Below are positions 25,262 to 39,244 of a stretch of DNA of 64,000 nt, piece after piece. The stretch covers positions 868,001-932,000 of the forward strand of contig JANZKI010000039.1 in NCBI GenBank assembly GCA_029224185.1. The letters run 5' to 3'. The first letter of the stretch is position 1. Every line of letters starts with the position of its first letter. A program made the translations under genes and the position numbers. The stretch is from Karalla daura (Eukaryota; Chordata; Actinopteri; Chaetodontiformes; Leiognathidae). Below the pieces are notes generated by a model that saw nothing but the letters and a program-made list of their open reading frames with translations, was not told the origin of the DNA and did no database searches.

Positions 25262-27208
25262 GGCGGCTCACACCCCAAATCGTGGGTTTGGGCGCGCTCG
25301 CTCGGGGTCGGGATCTCGGCCAAAACGACAGGTCCGGGGTGGTCGTTTTTTTCACTTTCGGCGAGCTTTAATATCTCAGCTCCAGGATCAAATCCGGCAT
25401 TGGGATTGCTTTTTCCAGTGAGCGTGGGCCACCCCGGAGGCGGCTCACACCCCAAATCGTGGGTTTGGGCTCGCTCGCTCGGGGTCGGGATCTCGGCCAA
25501 AACGACAGGTCCGGGGTGGTCGTTTTTTTCACTTTCGGCGAGCTTTAATATCTCGGCTCCAGGATCAAATCCGGTATCGGGATTGCTTTTTCCAGTGAGC
25601 GTGGGCCACCCCGGAGGCGGCTCACACCCCAAATCGTGGGTTTGGGCGCGCTCGCTCGGGGTCGGGATCTCGGCCAAAACGACAGGTCCGGGGTGGTCGT
25701 TTTTTTCACTTTCGGCGAGCTTTAATATCTCAGCTCCAGGATCAAATCCGGCATCGGGATTGCTTTTTCCAGTGAGCGTGGGCCACCCCGGAGGCGGCTC
25801 ACACCCCAAATCGTGGGTTTGGGCGCGCTCGCTCGGGGTCGGGATCTCGGCCAAAACGACAGGTCCGGGGTGGTCGTTTTTTTCACTTTCGGCGAGCTTT
25901 AATATCTCAGCTCCAAGATCAAATCCGGCATCGGGATTGCTTTTTCCAGTGAGCGTGGGCCACCCCGGAGGCGGCTCACACCCCAAATCGGGGGTTTGGG
26001 CGCGCTCGCTCGGGGTCGGGATCTCGGCCAAAACGACAGGTCCGGGGTGGTCGTTTTTTTCACTTTCGGCGAGCTTTAATATCTCAGCTCCAGGATCAAA
26101 TCCGGCATCGGGATTGCTTTTTCCAGTGAGCGTGGGCCACCCTGGAGGCGGCTCACACCCCAAATCGTGGGTTTGGGCGCGCTCGCTCGGGGTCGGGATC
26201 TCGGCCAAAACGACAGGTCCGGGGTGGTCGTTTTTTTCACTTTCGGCGAGCTTTAATATCTCAGCTGCAGGATCAAATCCGGCATCGGGATTGCTTTTTC
26301 CAGTGAGCGTGGGCCACCCCGGAGGCGGCTCACACCCCAAATCGTGGGTTTGGGCGCGCTCGCTCGGGGTCGGGATCTCGGCCAAAACGACAGGTCCGGG
26401 GTGGTCGTTTTTTTCACTTTCGGCGAGCTTTAATATCTCAGCTCCAAGATCAAATCCGGCATCGGGATTGCTTTTTCCAGTGAGCGTGGGCCACCCCGGA
26501 GGCGGCTCACACCCCAAATCGGGGGTTTGGGCGCGCTCGCTCGGGGTCGGGATCTCGGCCAAAACGACAGGTCCGGGGTGGTCGTTTTTTTCACTTTCGG
26601 CGAGCTTTAATATCTCAGCTCCAGGATCAAATCCGGCATCGGGATTGCTGTTTCCAGTGAGCGTGGGCCACCCCGGAGGCGGCTCACACCCCAAATCGGG
26701 GGTTTGGGCGCGCTCGCTCGGGGTCGGGATCTCGGCCAAAACGACAGGTCCGGGGTGGTCGTTTTTTTCACTTTCGGCGAGCTTTAATATCTCAGCTCCA
26801 GGATCAAATCCGGCATCGGGATTGCTTTTTCCAGTGAGCGTGGGCCACCCTGGAGGCGGCTCACACCCCAAATCGTGGGTTTGGGCGCGCTCGCTCGGGG
26901 TCGGGATCTCGGCCAAAACGACAGGTCCGGGGTGGTCGTTTTTTTCACTTTCGGCGAGCTTTAATATCTCATCTCCAGGATCAAATCCGGCATCGGGATT
27001 GCTGTTTACAGTGAGCGTGGGCCACCCCGGAGGCGGCTCACACCCCAAATGGTGGGTTTGGGCTCGCTCGCTCGGGGTCGGGATCTCGGCCAAAACGACA
27101 GGTCCGGGGTGGTCGTTTTTTTCACTTTCGGCGAGCTTTAATATCTCAGCTCCAGGATCAAATCCGGCATCGGGATTGCTTTTTCCAGTGAGCGTGGGCC
27201 ACCCCTGA
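25262..27208 (+). repeat. Satellite block 14, 11 units
   Basis: Unit order: t2, t1, t3, t4, t7, t3, t4, t4, t9, t5, X. The last six units repeat the end of block 13 at a 1,947-bp offset (11 units), including the rare A at 27,008. The doubled t4-t4 in this cassette is seen only in blocks 13, 14 and 23. Confidence 0.85.
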
Positions 27209-28624
27209 GGCGGCTCACACCCCAAATCGTGGGTTTGGGCGCGCTCGCTCGGGGTCGGGATCTCGGCCAAAACGACAGGTCCGGGGTGGTCGTTTTTTTC
27301 ACTTTCGGCGAGCTTTAATATCTCAGCTCCAGGATCAAATCCGGCATTGGGATTGCTTTTTCCAGTGAGCGTGGGCCACCCCGGAGGCGGCTCACACCCC
27401 AAATCGTGGGTTTGGGCTCGCTCGCTCGGGGTCGGGATCTCGGCCAAAACGACAGGTCCGGGGTGGTCGTTTTTTTCACTTTCGGCGAGCTTTAATATCT
27501 CGGCTCCAGGATCAAATCCGGTATCGGGATTGCTTTTTCCAGTGAGCGTGGGCCACCCCGGAGGCGGCTCACACCCCAAATCGTGGGTTTGGGCGCGCTC
27601 GCTCGGGGTCGGGATCTCGGCCAAAACGACAGGTCCGGGGTGGTCGTTTTTTTCACTTTCGGCGAGCTTTAATATCTCAGCTCCAGGATCAAATCCGGCA
27701 TCGGGATTGCTTTTTCCAGTGAGCGTGGGCCACCCCGGAGGCAGCTCACACCCCAAATCGTGGGTTTGGGCGCGCTCGCTCGGGGTCGGGATCTCGGCCA
27801 AAACGACAGGTCCGGGGTGGTCGTTTTTTTCACTTTCGGCGAGCTTTAATATCTCAGCTCCAGGATCAAATCCGGCATCGGGATTGCTTTTTCCAGTGAG
27901 CGTGGGCCACCCCGGAGGCGGCTCACACCCCAAATCGTGGGTTTGGACGCGCTCGCTCGGGGTCGGGATCTCGGCCGAAACGACAGGTCCGGGGTGGTCG
28001 TTTTTTTCACTTTCGGCGAGCTTTAATATCTCAGCTCCAGGATCAAATCCGGCATCGGGATTGCTTTTTCCAGTGAGCGTGGGCCACCCCGGAGGCGGCT
28101 CACACCCCAAATCGTGGGTTTGGACGCGCTCGCTCGGGGTCGGGATCTCGGCCGAAACGACAGGTCCGGGGTGGTCGTTTTTTTCACTTTCGGCGAGCTT
28201 TAATATCTCAGCTCCAGGATCAAATCCGGCATCGGGATTGCTTTTTCCAGTGAGCGTGGGCCACCCCGGAGGCGGCTCACACCCCAAATCGTGGGTTTGG
28301 GCGCGCTCGCTCGGGGTCGGGATCTCGGCCAAAACGACAGGTCCGGGGTGGTCGTTTTTTTCACTTTCGGCGAGCTTTAATATCTCAGCTCCAGGATCAA
28401 ATCCGGCATCGGGATTGCTTTTTCCAGTGAGCGTGGGCCACCCCGGAGGCGGCTCACACCCCAAATGGTGGGTTTGGGCTCGCTCGCTCGGGGTCGGGAT
28501 CTCGGCCAAAACGACAGGTCCGGGGTGGTCGTTTTTTTCACTTTCGGCGAGCTTTAATATCTCAGCTCCAGGATCAAATCCGGCATCGGGATTGCTTTTT
28601 CCAGTGAGCGTGGGCCACCCCTGA
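27209..28624 (+). repeat. Satellite block 15, 8 units
   Basis: Unit order: t2, t1, t8, t10, t10, t1, t5, X. It is a short form of block 24: same start and t10 pair, but the tail t3-t4-t9 is missing between t1 and t5. Confidence 0.85.
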
Positions 28625-31102
28625 GGCGGCTCACACCCCAAATCGTGGGTTTGGGCGCGCTCGCTCGGGGTCGGGATCTCGGCCAAAACGACAGGTCCGG
28701 GGTGGTCGTTTTTTTCACTTTCGGCGAGCTTTAATATCTCAGCTCCAGGATCAAATCCGGCATTGGGATTGCTTTTTCCAGTGAGCGTGGGCCACCCCGG
28801 AGGCGGCTCACACCCCAAATGGTGGGTTTGGGCTCGCTCGCTCGGGGTCGGGATCTCGGCCAAAACGACAGGTCCGGGGTGGTCGTTTTTTTCACTTTCG
28901 GCGAGCTTTAATATCTCGGCTCCAGGATCAAATCCGGTATCGGGATTGCTTTTTCCAGTGAGCGTGGGCCACCCCGGAGGCGGCTCACACCCCAAATCGT
29001 GGGTTTGGGCGCGCTCGCTCGGGGTCGGGATCTCGGCCAAAACGACAGGTCCGGGGTGGTCGTTTTTTTCACTTTCGGCGAGCTTTAATATCTCAGCTCC
29101 AGGATCAAATCCGGCATCGGGATTGCTTTTTCCAGTGAGCGTGGGCCACCCCGGAGGCGGCTCACACCCCAAATCGTGGGTTTGGGCGCGCTCGCTCGGG
29201 GTCGGGATCTCGGCCAAAACGACAGGTCCGGGGTGGTCGTTTTTTTCACTTTCGGCGAGCTTTAATATCTCAGCTCCAAGATCAAATCCGGCATCGGGAT
29301 TGCTTTTTCCAGTGAGCGTGGGCCACCCCGGAGGCGGCTCACACCCCAAATCGGGGGTTTGGGCGCGCTCGCTCGGGGTCGGGATCTCGGCCAAAACGAC
29401 AGGTCCGGGGTGGTCGTTTTTTTCACTTTCGGCGAGCTTTAATATCTCGGCTCCAGGATCAAATCCGGTATCGGGATTGCTTTTTCCAGTGAGCGTGGGC
29501 CACCCCGGAGGCGGCTCACACCCCAAATCGTGGGTTTGGGCGCGCTCGCTCGGGGTCGGGATCTCGGCCAAAACGACAGGTCCGGGGTGGTCGTTTTTTT
29601 CACTTTCGGCGAGCTTTAATATCTCAGCTCCAGGATCAAATCCGGCATCGGGATTGCTTTTTCCAGTGAGCGTGGGCCACCCCGGAGGCAGCTCACACCC
29701 CAAATCGTGGGTTTGGGCGCGCTCGCTCGGGGTCGGGATCTCGGCCAAAACGACAGGTCCGGGGTGGTCGTTTTTTTCACTTTCGGCGAGCTTTAATATC
29801 TCAGCTCCAGGATCAAATCCGGCATCGGGATTGCTTTTTCCAGTGAGCGTGGGCCACCCCGGAGGCGGCTCACACCCCAAATCGTGGGTTTGGACGCGCT
29901 CGCTCGGGGTCGGGATCTCGGCCGAAACGACAGGTCCGGGGTGGTCGTTTTTTTCACTTTCGGCGAGCTTTAATATCTCAGCTCCAGGATCAAATCCGGC
30001 ATCGGGATTGCTTTTTCCAGTGAGCGTGGGCCACCCCGGAGGTGGCTCACACCCCAAATCGTGGGTTTGGACGCGCTCGCTCGGGGTCGGGATCTCGGCC
30101 GAAACGACAGGTCCGGGGTGGTCGTTTTTTTCACTTTCGGCGAGCTTTAATATCTCAGCTCCAGGATCAAATCCGGCATCGGGATTGCTTTTTCCAGTGA
30201 GCGTGGGCCACCCCGGAGGCGGCTCACACCCCAAATCGTGGGTTTGGGCGCGCTCGCTCGGGGTCGGGATCTCGGCCAAAACGACAGGTCCGGGGTGGTC
30301 GTTTTTTTCACTTTCGGCGAGCTTTAATATCTCAGCTCCAGGATCAAATCCGGCATCGGGATTGCTTTTTCCAGTGAGCGTGGGCCACCCCGGAGGCGGC
30401 TCACACCCCAAATCGTGGGTTTGGGCGCGCTCGCTCGGGGTCGGGATCTCGGCCAAAACGACAGGTCCGGGGTGGTCGTTTTTTTCACTTTCGGCGAGCT
30501 TTAATATCTCAGCTCCAAGATCAAATCCGGCATCGGGATTGCTTTTTCCAGTGAGCGTGGGCCACCCCGGAGGCGGCTCACACCCCAAATCGGGGGTTTG
30601 GGCGCGCTCGCTCGGGGTCGGGATCTCGGCCAAAACGACAGGTCCGGGGTGGTCGTTTTTTTCACTTTCGGCGAGCTTTAATATCTCAGCTCCAGGATCA
30701 AATCCGGCATCGGGATTGCTTTTTCCAGTGAGCGTGGGCCACCCTGGAGGCGGCTCACACCCCAAATCGTGGGTTTGGGCGCGCTCGCTCGGGGTCGGGA
30801 TCTCGGCCAAAACGACAGGTCCGGGGTGGTCGTTTTTTTCACTTTCGGCGAGCTTTAACATCTCATCTCCAGGATCAAATCCGGCATCGGGATTGCTGTT
30901 TCCAGTGAGCGTGGGCCACCCCGGAGGCGGCTCACACCCCAAATGGTGGGTTTGGGCTCGCTCGCTCGGGGTCGGGATCTCGGCCAAAACGACAGGTCCG
31001 GGGTGGTCGTTTTTTTCACTTTCGGCGAGCTTTAATATCTCAGCTCCAGGATCAAATCCGGCATCGGGATTGCTTTTTCCAGTGAGCGTGGGCCACCCCT
31101 GA
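28625..31102 (+). repeat. Satellite block 16, 14 units
   Basis: Unit order: t5v, t1, t3, t4v, t1, t8, t10, t10, t1, t3, t4, t9, t5, X. Its t9 carries a rare T to C at 30,859 (TTTAACATC), shared with 34,753 and 46,612, so its right end is the same cassette as in blocks 18 and 24. The second t10 has a private CpG-to-TpG change near 30,043 (GGAGGTGGC). Confidence 0.85.
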
Positions 31103-32695
31103 GGCGGCTCACACCCCAAATCGTGGGTTTGGGCGCGCTCGCTCGGGGTCGGGATCTCGGCCAAAACGACAGGTCCGGGGTGGTCGTTTTTTTCACTTTC
31201 GGCGAGCTTTAATATCTCAGCTCCAGGATCAAATCCGGCATTGGGATTGCTTTTTCCAGTGAGCGTGGGCCACCCCGGAGGCGGCTCACACCCCAAATGG
31301 TGGGTTTGGGCTCGCTCGCTCGGGGTCGGGATCTCGGCCAAAACGACAGGTCCGGGGTGGTCGTTTTTTTCACTTTCGGCGAGCTTTAATATCTCGGCTC
31401 CAGGATCAAATCCGGTATCGGGATTGCTTTTTCCAGTGAGCGTGGGCCACCCCGGAGGCGGCTCACACCCCAAATCGTGGGTTTGGGCGCGCTCGCTCGG
31501 GGTCGGGATCTCGGCCAAAACGACAGGTCCGGGGTGGTCGTTTTTTTCACTTTCGGCGAGCTTTAATATCTCAGCTCCAGGATCAAATCCGGCATCGGGA
31601 TTGCTTTTTCCAGTGAGCGTGGGCCACCCCGGAGGCGGCTCACACCCCAAATCGTGGGTTTGGGCGCGCTCGCTCGGGGTCGGGATCTCGGCCAAAACGA
31701 CAGGTCCGGGGTGGTCGTTTTTTTCACTTTCGGCGAGCTTTAATATCTCAGCTCCAAGATCAAATCCGGCATCGGGATTGCTTTTTCCAGTGAGCGTGGG
31801 CCACCCCGGAGGCGGCTCACACCCCAAATCGGGGGTTTGGGCGCGCTCGCTCGGGGTCGGGATCTCGGCCAAAACGACAGGTCCGGGGTGGTCGTTTTTT
31901 TCACTTTCGGCGAGCTTTAATATCTCGGCTCCAGGATCAAATCCGGTATCGGGATTGCTTTTTCCAGTGAGCGTGGGCCACCCCGGAGGCGGCTCACACC
32001 CCAAATCGTGGGTTTGGACGCGCTCGCTCGGGGTCGGGATCTCGGCCGAAACGACAGGTCCGGGGTGGTCGTTTTTTTCACTTTCGGCGAGCTTTAATAT
32101 CTCAGCTCCAGGATCAAATCCGGCATCGGGATTGCTTTTTCCAGTGAGCGTGGGCCACCCCGGAGGCGGCTCACACCCCAAATCGTGGGTTTGGACGCGC
32201 TCGCTCGGGGTCGGGATCTCGGCCGAAACGACAGGTCCGGGGTGGTCGTTTTTTTCACTTTCGGCGAGCTTTAATATCTCAGCTCCAGGATCAAATCCGG
32301 CATCGGGATTGCTTTTTCCAGTGAGCGTGGGCCACCCCGGAGGCGGCTCACACCCCAAATCGTGGGTTTGGGCGCGCTCGCTCGGGGTCGGGATCTCGGC
32401 CAAAACGACAGGTCCGGGGTGGTCGTTTTTTTCACTTTCGGCGAGCTTTAATATCTCAGCTCCAGGATCAAATCCGGCATCGGGATTGCTTTTTCCAGTG
32501 AGCGTGGGCCACCCCGGAGGCGGCTCACACCCCAAATGGTGGGTTTGGGCTCGCTCGCTCGGGGTCGGGATCTCGGCCAAAACGACAGGTCCGGGGTGGT
32601 CGTTTTTTTCACTTTCGGCGAGCTTTAATATCTCAGCTCCAGGATCAAATCCGGCATCGGGATTGCTTTTTCCAGTGAGCGTGGGCCACCCCTGA
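31103..32695 (+). repeat. Satellite block 17, 9 units
   Basis: Unit order: t5v, t1, t3, t4v, t10, t10, t1, t5, X. Compared with block 16 it lacks the t1-t8 pair before t10 and the t3-t4-t9 before t5, as two deletions in unit register would produce. Confidence 0.85.
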
Positions 32696-34996
32696 GGCGG
32701 CTCACACCCCAAATCGTGGGTTTGGGCGCGCTCGCTCGGGGTCGGGATCTCGGCCAAAACGACAGGTCCGGGGTGGTCGTTTTTTTCACTTTCGGCGAGC
32801 TTTAATATCTCAGCTCCAGGATCAAATCCGGCATTGGGATTGCTTTTTCCAGTGAGCGTGGGCCACCCCGGAGGCGGCTCACACCCCAAATGGTGGGTTT
32901 GGGCTCGCTCGCTCGGGGTCGGGATCTCGGCCAAAACGACAGGTCCGGGGTGGTCGTTTTTTTCACTTTCGGCGAGCTTTAATATCTCGGCTCCAGGATC
33001 AAATCCGGTATCGGGATTGCTTTTTCCAGTGAGCGTGGGCCACCCCGGAGGCGGCTCACACCCCAAATCGTGGGTTTGGGCGCGCTCGCTCGGGGTCGGG
33101 ATCTCGGCCAAAACGACAGGTCCGGGGTGGTCGTTTTTTTCACTTTCGGCGAGCTTTAATATCTCAGCTCCAGGATCAAATCCGGCATCGGGATTGCTTT
33201 TTCCAGTGAGCGTGGGCCACCCCGGAGGCGGCTCACACCCCAAATCGTGGGTTTGGGCGCGCTCGCTCGGGGTCGGGATCTCGGCCAAAACGACAGGTCC
33301 GGGGTGGTCGTTTTTTTCACTTTCGGCGAGCTTTAATATCTCAGCTCCAAGATCAAATCCGGCATCGGGATTGCTTTTTCCAGTGAGCGTGGGCCACCCC
33401 GGAGGCGGCTCACACCCCAAATCGGGGGTTTGGGCGCGCTCGCTCGGGGTCGGGATCTCGGCCAAAACGACAGGTCCGGGGTGGTCGTTTTTTTCACTTT
33501 CGGCGAGCTTTAATATCTCAGCTCCAGGATCAAATCCGGCATCGGGATTGCTTTTTCCAGTGAGCGTGGGCCACCCCGGAGGCAGCTCACACCCCAAATC
33601 GTGGGTTTGGGCGCGCTCGCTCGGGGTCGGGATCTCGGCCAAAACGACAGGTCCGGGGTGGTCGTTTTTTTCACTTTCGGCGAGCTTTAATATCTCAGCT
33701 CCAGGATCAAATCCGGCATCGGGATTGCTTTTTCCAGTGAGCGTGGGCCACCCCGGAGGCGGCTCACACCCCAAATCGTGGGTTTGGACGCGCTCGCTCG
33801 GGGTCGGGATCTCGGCCGAAACGACAGGTCCGGGGTGGTCGTTTTTTTCACTTTCGGCGAGCTTTAATATCTCAGCTCCAGGATCAAATCCGGCATCGGG
33901 ATTGCTTTTTCCAGTGAGCGTGGGCCACCCCGGAGGCGGCTCACACCCCAAATCGTGGGTTTGGACGCGCTCGCTCGGGGTCGGGATCTCGGCCGAAACG
34001 ACAGGTCCGGGGTGGTCGTTTTTTTCACTTTCGGCGAGCTTTAATATCTCAGCTCCAGGATCAAATCCGGCATCGGGATTGCTTTTTCCAGTGAGCGTGG
34101 GCCACCCCGGAGGCGGCTCACACCCCAAATCGTGGGTTTGGGCGCGCTCGCTCGGGGTCGGGATCTCGGCCAAAACGACAGGTCCGGGGTGGTCGTTTTT
34201 TTCACTTTCGGCGAGCTTTAATATCTCAGCTCCAGGATCAAATCCGGCATCGGGATTGCTTTTTCCAGTGAGCGTGGGCCACCCCGGAGGCGGCTCACAC
34301 CCCAAATCGTGGGTTTGGGCGCGCTCGCTCGGGGTCGGGATCTCGGCCAAAACGACAGGTCCGGGGTGGTCGTTTTTTTCACTTTCGGCGAGCTTTAATA
34401 TCTCAGCTCCAAGATCAAATCCGGCATCGGGATTGCTTTTTCCAGTGAGCGTGGGCCACCCCGGAGGCGGCTCACACCCCAAATCGGGGGTTTGGGCGCG
34501 CTCGCTCGGGGTCGGGATCTCGGCCAAAACGACAGGTCCGGGGTGGTCGTTTTTTTCACTTTCGGCGAGCTTTAATATCTCAGCTCCAGGATCAAATCCG
34601 GCATCGGGATTGCTTTTTCCAGTGAGCGTGGGCCACCCTGGAGGCGGCTCACACCCCAAATCGTGGGTTTGGGCGCGCTCGCTCGGGGTCGGGATCTCGG
34701 CCAAAACGACAGGTCCGGGGTGGTCGTTTTTTTCACTTTCGGCGAGCTTTAACATCTCATCTCCAGGATCAAATCCGGCATCGGGATTGCTGTTTCCAGT
34801 GAGCGTGGGCCACCCCGGAGGCGGCTCACACCCCAAATGGTGGGTTTGGGCTCGCTCGCTCGGGGTCGGGATCTCGGCCAAAACGACAGGTCCGGGGTGG
34901 TCGTTTTTTTCACTTTCGGCGAGCTTTAATATCTCAGCTCCAGGATCAAATCCGGCATCGGGATTGCTTTTTCCAGTGAGCGTGGGCCACCCCTGA
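32696..34996 (+). repeat. Satellite block 18, 13 units
   Basis: Unit order: t5v, t1, t3, t4, t8, t10, t10, t1, t3, t4, t9, t5, X. It is nearly block 16 with one unit lost at the t4v-t1-t8 joint; the remaining t4 has lost the C86T mark. The rare C at 34,753 lies exactly 22 units from its match at 30,859. Confidence 0.85.
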
Positions 34997-36766
34997 GGCG
35001 GCTCACACCCCAAATCGTGGGTTTGGGCGCGCACGCTCGGGGTCGGGATCTCGGCCAAAACGACAGGTCCGGGGTGGTCGTTTTTTTCACTTTCGGCGAG
35101 CTTTAATATCTCAGCTCCAGGATCAAATCCGGCATTGGGATTGCTTTTTCCAGTGAGCGTGGGCCACCCCGGAGGCGGCTCACACCCCAAATGGTGGGTT
35201 TGGGCTCGCTCGCTCGGGGTCGGGATCTCGGCCAAAACGACAGGTCCGGGGTGGTCGTTTTTTTCACTTTCGGCGAGCTTTAATATCTCGGCTCCAGGAT
35301 CAAATCCGGTATCGGGATTGCTTTTTCCAGTGAGCGTGGGCCACCCCGGAGGCGGCTCACACCCCAAATCGTGGGTTTGGGCGCGCTCGCTCGGGGTCGG
35401 GATCTCGGCCAAAACGACAGGTCCGGGGTGGTCGTTTTTTTCACTTTCGGCGAGCTTTAATATCTCAGCTCCAGGATCAAATCCGGCATCGGGATTGCTT
35501 TTTCCAGTGAGCGTGGGCCACCCCGGAGGCGGCTCACACCCCAAATCGTGGGTTTGGGCGCGCTCGCTCGGGGTCGGGATCTCGGCCAAAACGACAGGTC
35601 CGGGGTGGTCGTTTTTTTCACTTTCGGCGAGCTTTAATATCTCAGCTCCAAGATCAAATCCGGCATCGGGATTGCTTTTTCCAGTGAGCGTGGGCCACCC
35701 CGGAGGCGGCTCACACCCCAAATCGGGGGTTTGGGCGCGCTCGCTCGGGGTCGGGATCTCGGCCAAAACGACAGGTCCGGGGTGGTCGTTTTTTTCACTT
35801 TCGGCGAGCTTTAATATCTCGGCTCCAGGATCAAATCCGGTATCGGGATTGCTTTTTCCAGTGAGCGTGGGCCACCCCGGAGGCGGCTCACACCCCAAAT
35901 CGTGGGTTTGGGCGCGCTCGCTCGGGGTCGGGATCTCGGCCAAAACGACAGGTCCGGGGTGGTCGTTTTTTTCACTTTCGGCGAGCTTTAATATCTCAGC
36001 TCCAGGATCAAATCCGGCATCGGGATTGCTTTTTCCAGTGAGCGTGGGCCACCCCGGAGGCAGCTCACACCCCAAATCGTGGGTTTGGGCGCGCTCGCTC
36101 GGGGTCGGGATCTCGGCCAAAACGACAGGTCCGGGGTGGTCGTTTTTTTCACTTTCGGCGAGCTTTAATATCTCAGCTGCAGGATCAAATCCGGCATCGG
36201 GATTGCTTTTTCCAGTGAGCGTGGGCCACCCCGGAGGCGGCTCACACCCCAAATCGTGGGTTTGGGCGCGCTCGCTCGGGGTCGGGATCTCGGCCAAAAC
36301 GACAGGTCCGGGGTGGTCGTTTTTTTCACTTTCGGCGAGCTTTAATATCTCAGCTCCAGGATCAAATCCGGCATCGGGATTGCTTTTTCCAGTGAGCGTG
36401 GGCCACCCCGGAGGCAGCTCAGACCCCAAATCGTGGGTTTGGGCGCGCTCGCTCGGGGTCGGGATCTCGGCCAAAACGACAGGTCCGGGGTGGTCGTTTT
36501 TTTCACTTTCGGCGAGCTTTAATATCTCAGCTGCAGGATCAAATCCGGCATCGGGATTGCTTTTTCCAGTGAGCGTGGGCCACCCCGGAGGCGGCTCACA
36601 CCCCAAATGGTGGGTTTGGGCTCGCTCGCTCGGGGTCGGGATCTCGGCCAAAACGACAGGTCCGGGGTGGTCGTTTTTTTCACTTTCGGCGAGCTTTAAT
36701 ATCTCAGCTCCAGGATCAAATCCGGCATCGGGATTGCTTTTTCCAGTGAGCGTGGGCCACCCCTGA
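34997..36766 (+). repeat. Satellite block 19, 10 units
   Basis: Unit order: t5v, t1, t3, t4v, t1, t6, t1, t13, t5, X. The front matches block 16 and the back matches block 12, so it reads as a recombinant of the two. The left X unit has a private T to A at 35,033. Confidence 0.85.
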
Positions 36767-39244
36767 GGCGGCTCACACCCCAAATCGTGGGTTTGGGCGC
36801 GCTCGCTCGGGGTCGGGATCTCGGCCAAAACGACAGGTCCGGGGTGGTCGTTTTTTTCACTTTCGGCGAGCTTTAATATCTCAGCTCCAGGATCAAATCC
36901 GGCATTGGGATTGCTTTTTCCAGTGAGCGTGGGCCACCCCGGAGGCGGCTCACACCCCAAATCGTGGGTTTGGGCTCGCTCGCTCGGGGTCGGGATCTCG
37001 GCCAAAACGACAGGTCCGGGGTGGTCGTTTTTTTCACTTTCGGCGAGCTTTAATATCTCGGCTCCAGGATCAAATCCGGTATCGGGATTGCTTTTTCCAG
37101 TGAGCGTGGGCCACCCCGGAGGCAGCTCACACCCCAAATCGTGGGTTTGGGCGCGCTCGCTCGGGGTCGGGATCTCGGCCAAAACGACAGGTCCGGGGTG
37201 GTCGTTTTTTTCACTTTCGGCGAGCTTTAATATCTCAGCTGCAGGATCAAATCCGGCATCGGGATTGCTTTTTCCAGTGAGCGTGGGCCACCCCGGAGGC
37301 GGCTCACACCCCAAATCGTGGGTTTGGGCGCGCTCGCTCGGGGTCGGGATCTCGGCCAAAACGACAGGTCCGGGGTGGTCGTTTTTTTCACTTTCGGCAA
37401 GCTTTAATATCTCGGCTCCAGGATCAAATCCGGTATCGGGATTGCTTTATCCAGTGAGCGTGGGCCACCCCGGAGGCGGCTCACACCCCAAATCGGGGGT
37501 TTGGGCGCGCTCGCTCGGGGTCGGGATCTCGGCCAAAACGACAGGTCCGGGGTGGTCGTTTTTTTCACTTTCGGCGAGCTTTAATATCTCATTTCCAGGA
37601 TCAAATCCGGCATCGGGATTGCTGTTTCCAGTGAGCGTGGGCCACCCCGGAGGCGGCTCACACCCCAAATGGTGGGTTTGGGCTCGCTCGCTCGGGGTCG
37701 GGATCTCGGCCAAAACGACAGGTCCGGGGTGGTCGTTTTTTTCACTTTCGGCGAGCTTTAATATCTCGGCTCCAGGATCAAATCCGGTATCGGGATTGCT
37801 TTTTCCAGTGAGCGTGGGCCACCCCGGAGGCGGCTCACACCCCAAATCGTGGGTTTGGGCGCGCTCGCTCGGGGTCGGGATCTCGGCCAAAACGACAGGT
37901 CCGGGGTGGTCGTTTTTTTCACTTTCGGTGAGCTTTAATATCTCAGCTCCAGGATCAAATCCGGCATCGGGATTGCTTTTTCCAGTGAGCGTGGGCCACC
38001 CCGGAGGCGGCTCACACCCCAAATCGTGGGTTTGGGCGCGCTCGCTCGGGGTCGGGATCTCGGCCAAAACGACAGGTCCGGGGTGGTCGTTTTTTTCACT
38101 TTCGGCGAGCTTTAATATCTCAGCTCCAAGATCAAATCCGGCATCGGGATTGCTTTTTCCAGTGAGCGTGGGCCACCCCGGAGGCGGCTCACACCCCAAA
38201 TCGGGGGTTTGGGCGCGCTCGCTCGGGGTCGGGATCTCGGCCAAAACGACAGGTCCGGGGTGGTCGTTTTTTTCACTTTCGGCGAGCTTTAATATCTCGG
38301 CTCCAGGATCAAATCCGGTATCGGGATTGCTTTTTCCAGTGAGCGTGGGCCACCCCGGAGGCGGCTCACACCCCAAATCGTGGGTTTGGGCGCGCTCGCT
38401 CGGGGTCGGGATCTCGGCCAAAACGACAGGTCCGGGGTGGTCGTTTTTTTCACTTTCGGCGAGCTTTAATATCTCAGCTCCAGGATCAAATCCGGCATCG
38501 GGATTGCTTTTTCCAGTGAGCGTGGGCCACCCCGGAGGCAGCTCACACCCCAAATCGTGGGTTTGGGCGCGCTCGCTCGGGGTCGGGATCTCGGCCAAAA
38601 CGACAGGTCCGGGGTGGTCGTTTTTTTCACTTTCGGCGAGCTTTAATATCTCAGCTGCAGGATCAAATCCGGCATCGGGATTGCTTTTTCCAGTGAGCGT
38701 GGGCCACCCCGGAGGCGGCTCACACCCCAAATCGTGGGTTTGGGCGCGCTCGATCGGGGTCGGGATCTCGGCCAAAACGACAGGTCCGGGGTGGTCGTTT
38801 TTTTCACTTTCGGCGAGCTTTAATATCTCAGCTCCAGGATCAAATCCGGCATCGGGATTGCTTTTTCCAGTGAGCGTGGGCCACCCCGGAGGCAGCTCAG
38901 ACCCCAAATCGTGGGTTTGGGCGCGCTCGCTCGGGGTCGGGATCTCGGCCAAAACGACAGGTCCGGGGTGGTCGTTTTTTTCACTTTCGGCGAGCTTTAA
39001 TATCTCAGCTGCAGGATCAAATCCGGCATCGGGATTGCTTTTTCCAGTGAGCGTGGGCCACCCCGGAGGCGGCTCACACCCCAAATGGTGGGTTTGGGCT
39101 CGCTCGCTCGGGGTCGGGATCTCGGCCAAAACGACAGGTCCGGGGTGGTCGTTTTTTTCACTTTCGGCGAGCTTTAATATCTCAGCTCCAGGATCAAATC
39201 CGGCATCGGGATTGCTTTTTCCAGTGAGCGTGGGCCACCCCTGA
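36767..39244 (+). repeat. Satellite block 20, 14 units
   Basis: Unit order: t2, t6, t2, t12, t5v, t1, t3, t4v, t1, t6, t1, t13, t5, X. It lacks the t1 normally between the first t2 and t6. The tenth-from-last region has a C50T change in a t1 (near 37,929). The t1 before t13 has a rare C to A at 38,753 (CTCGATCGG), shared only with 39,815. Confidence 0.85.
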
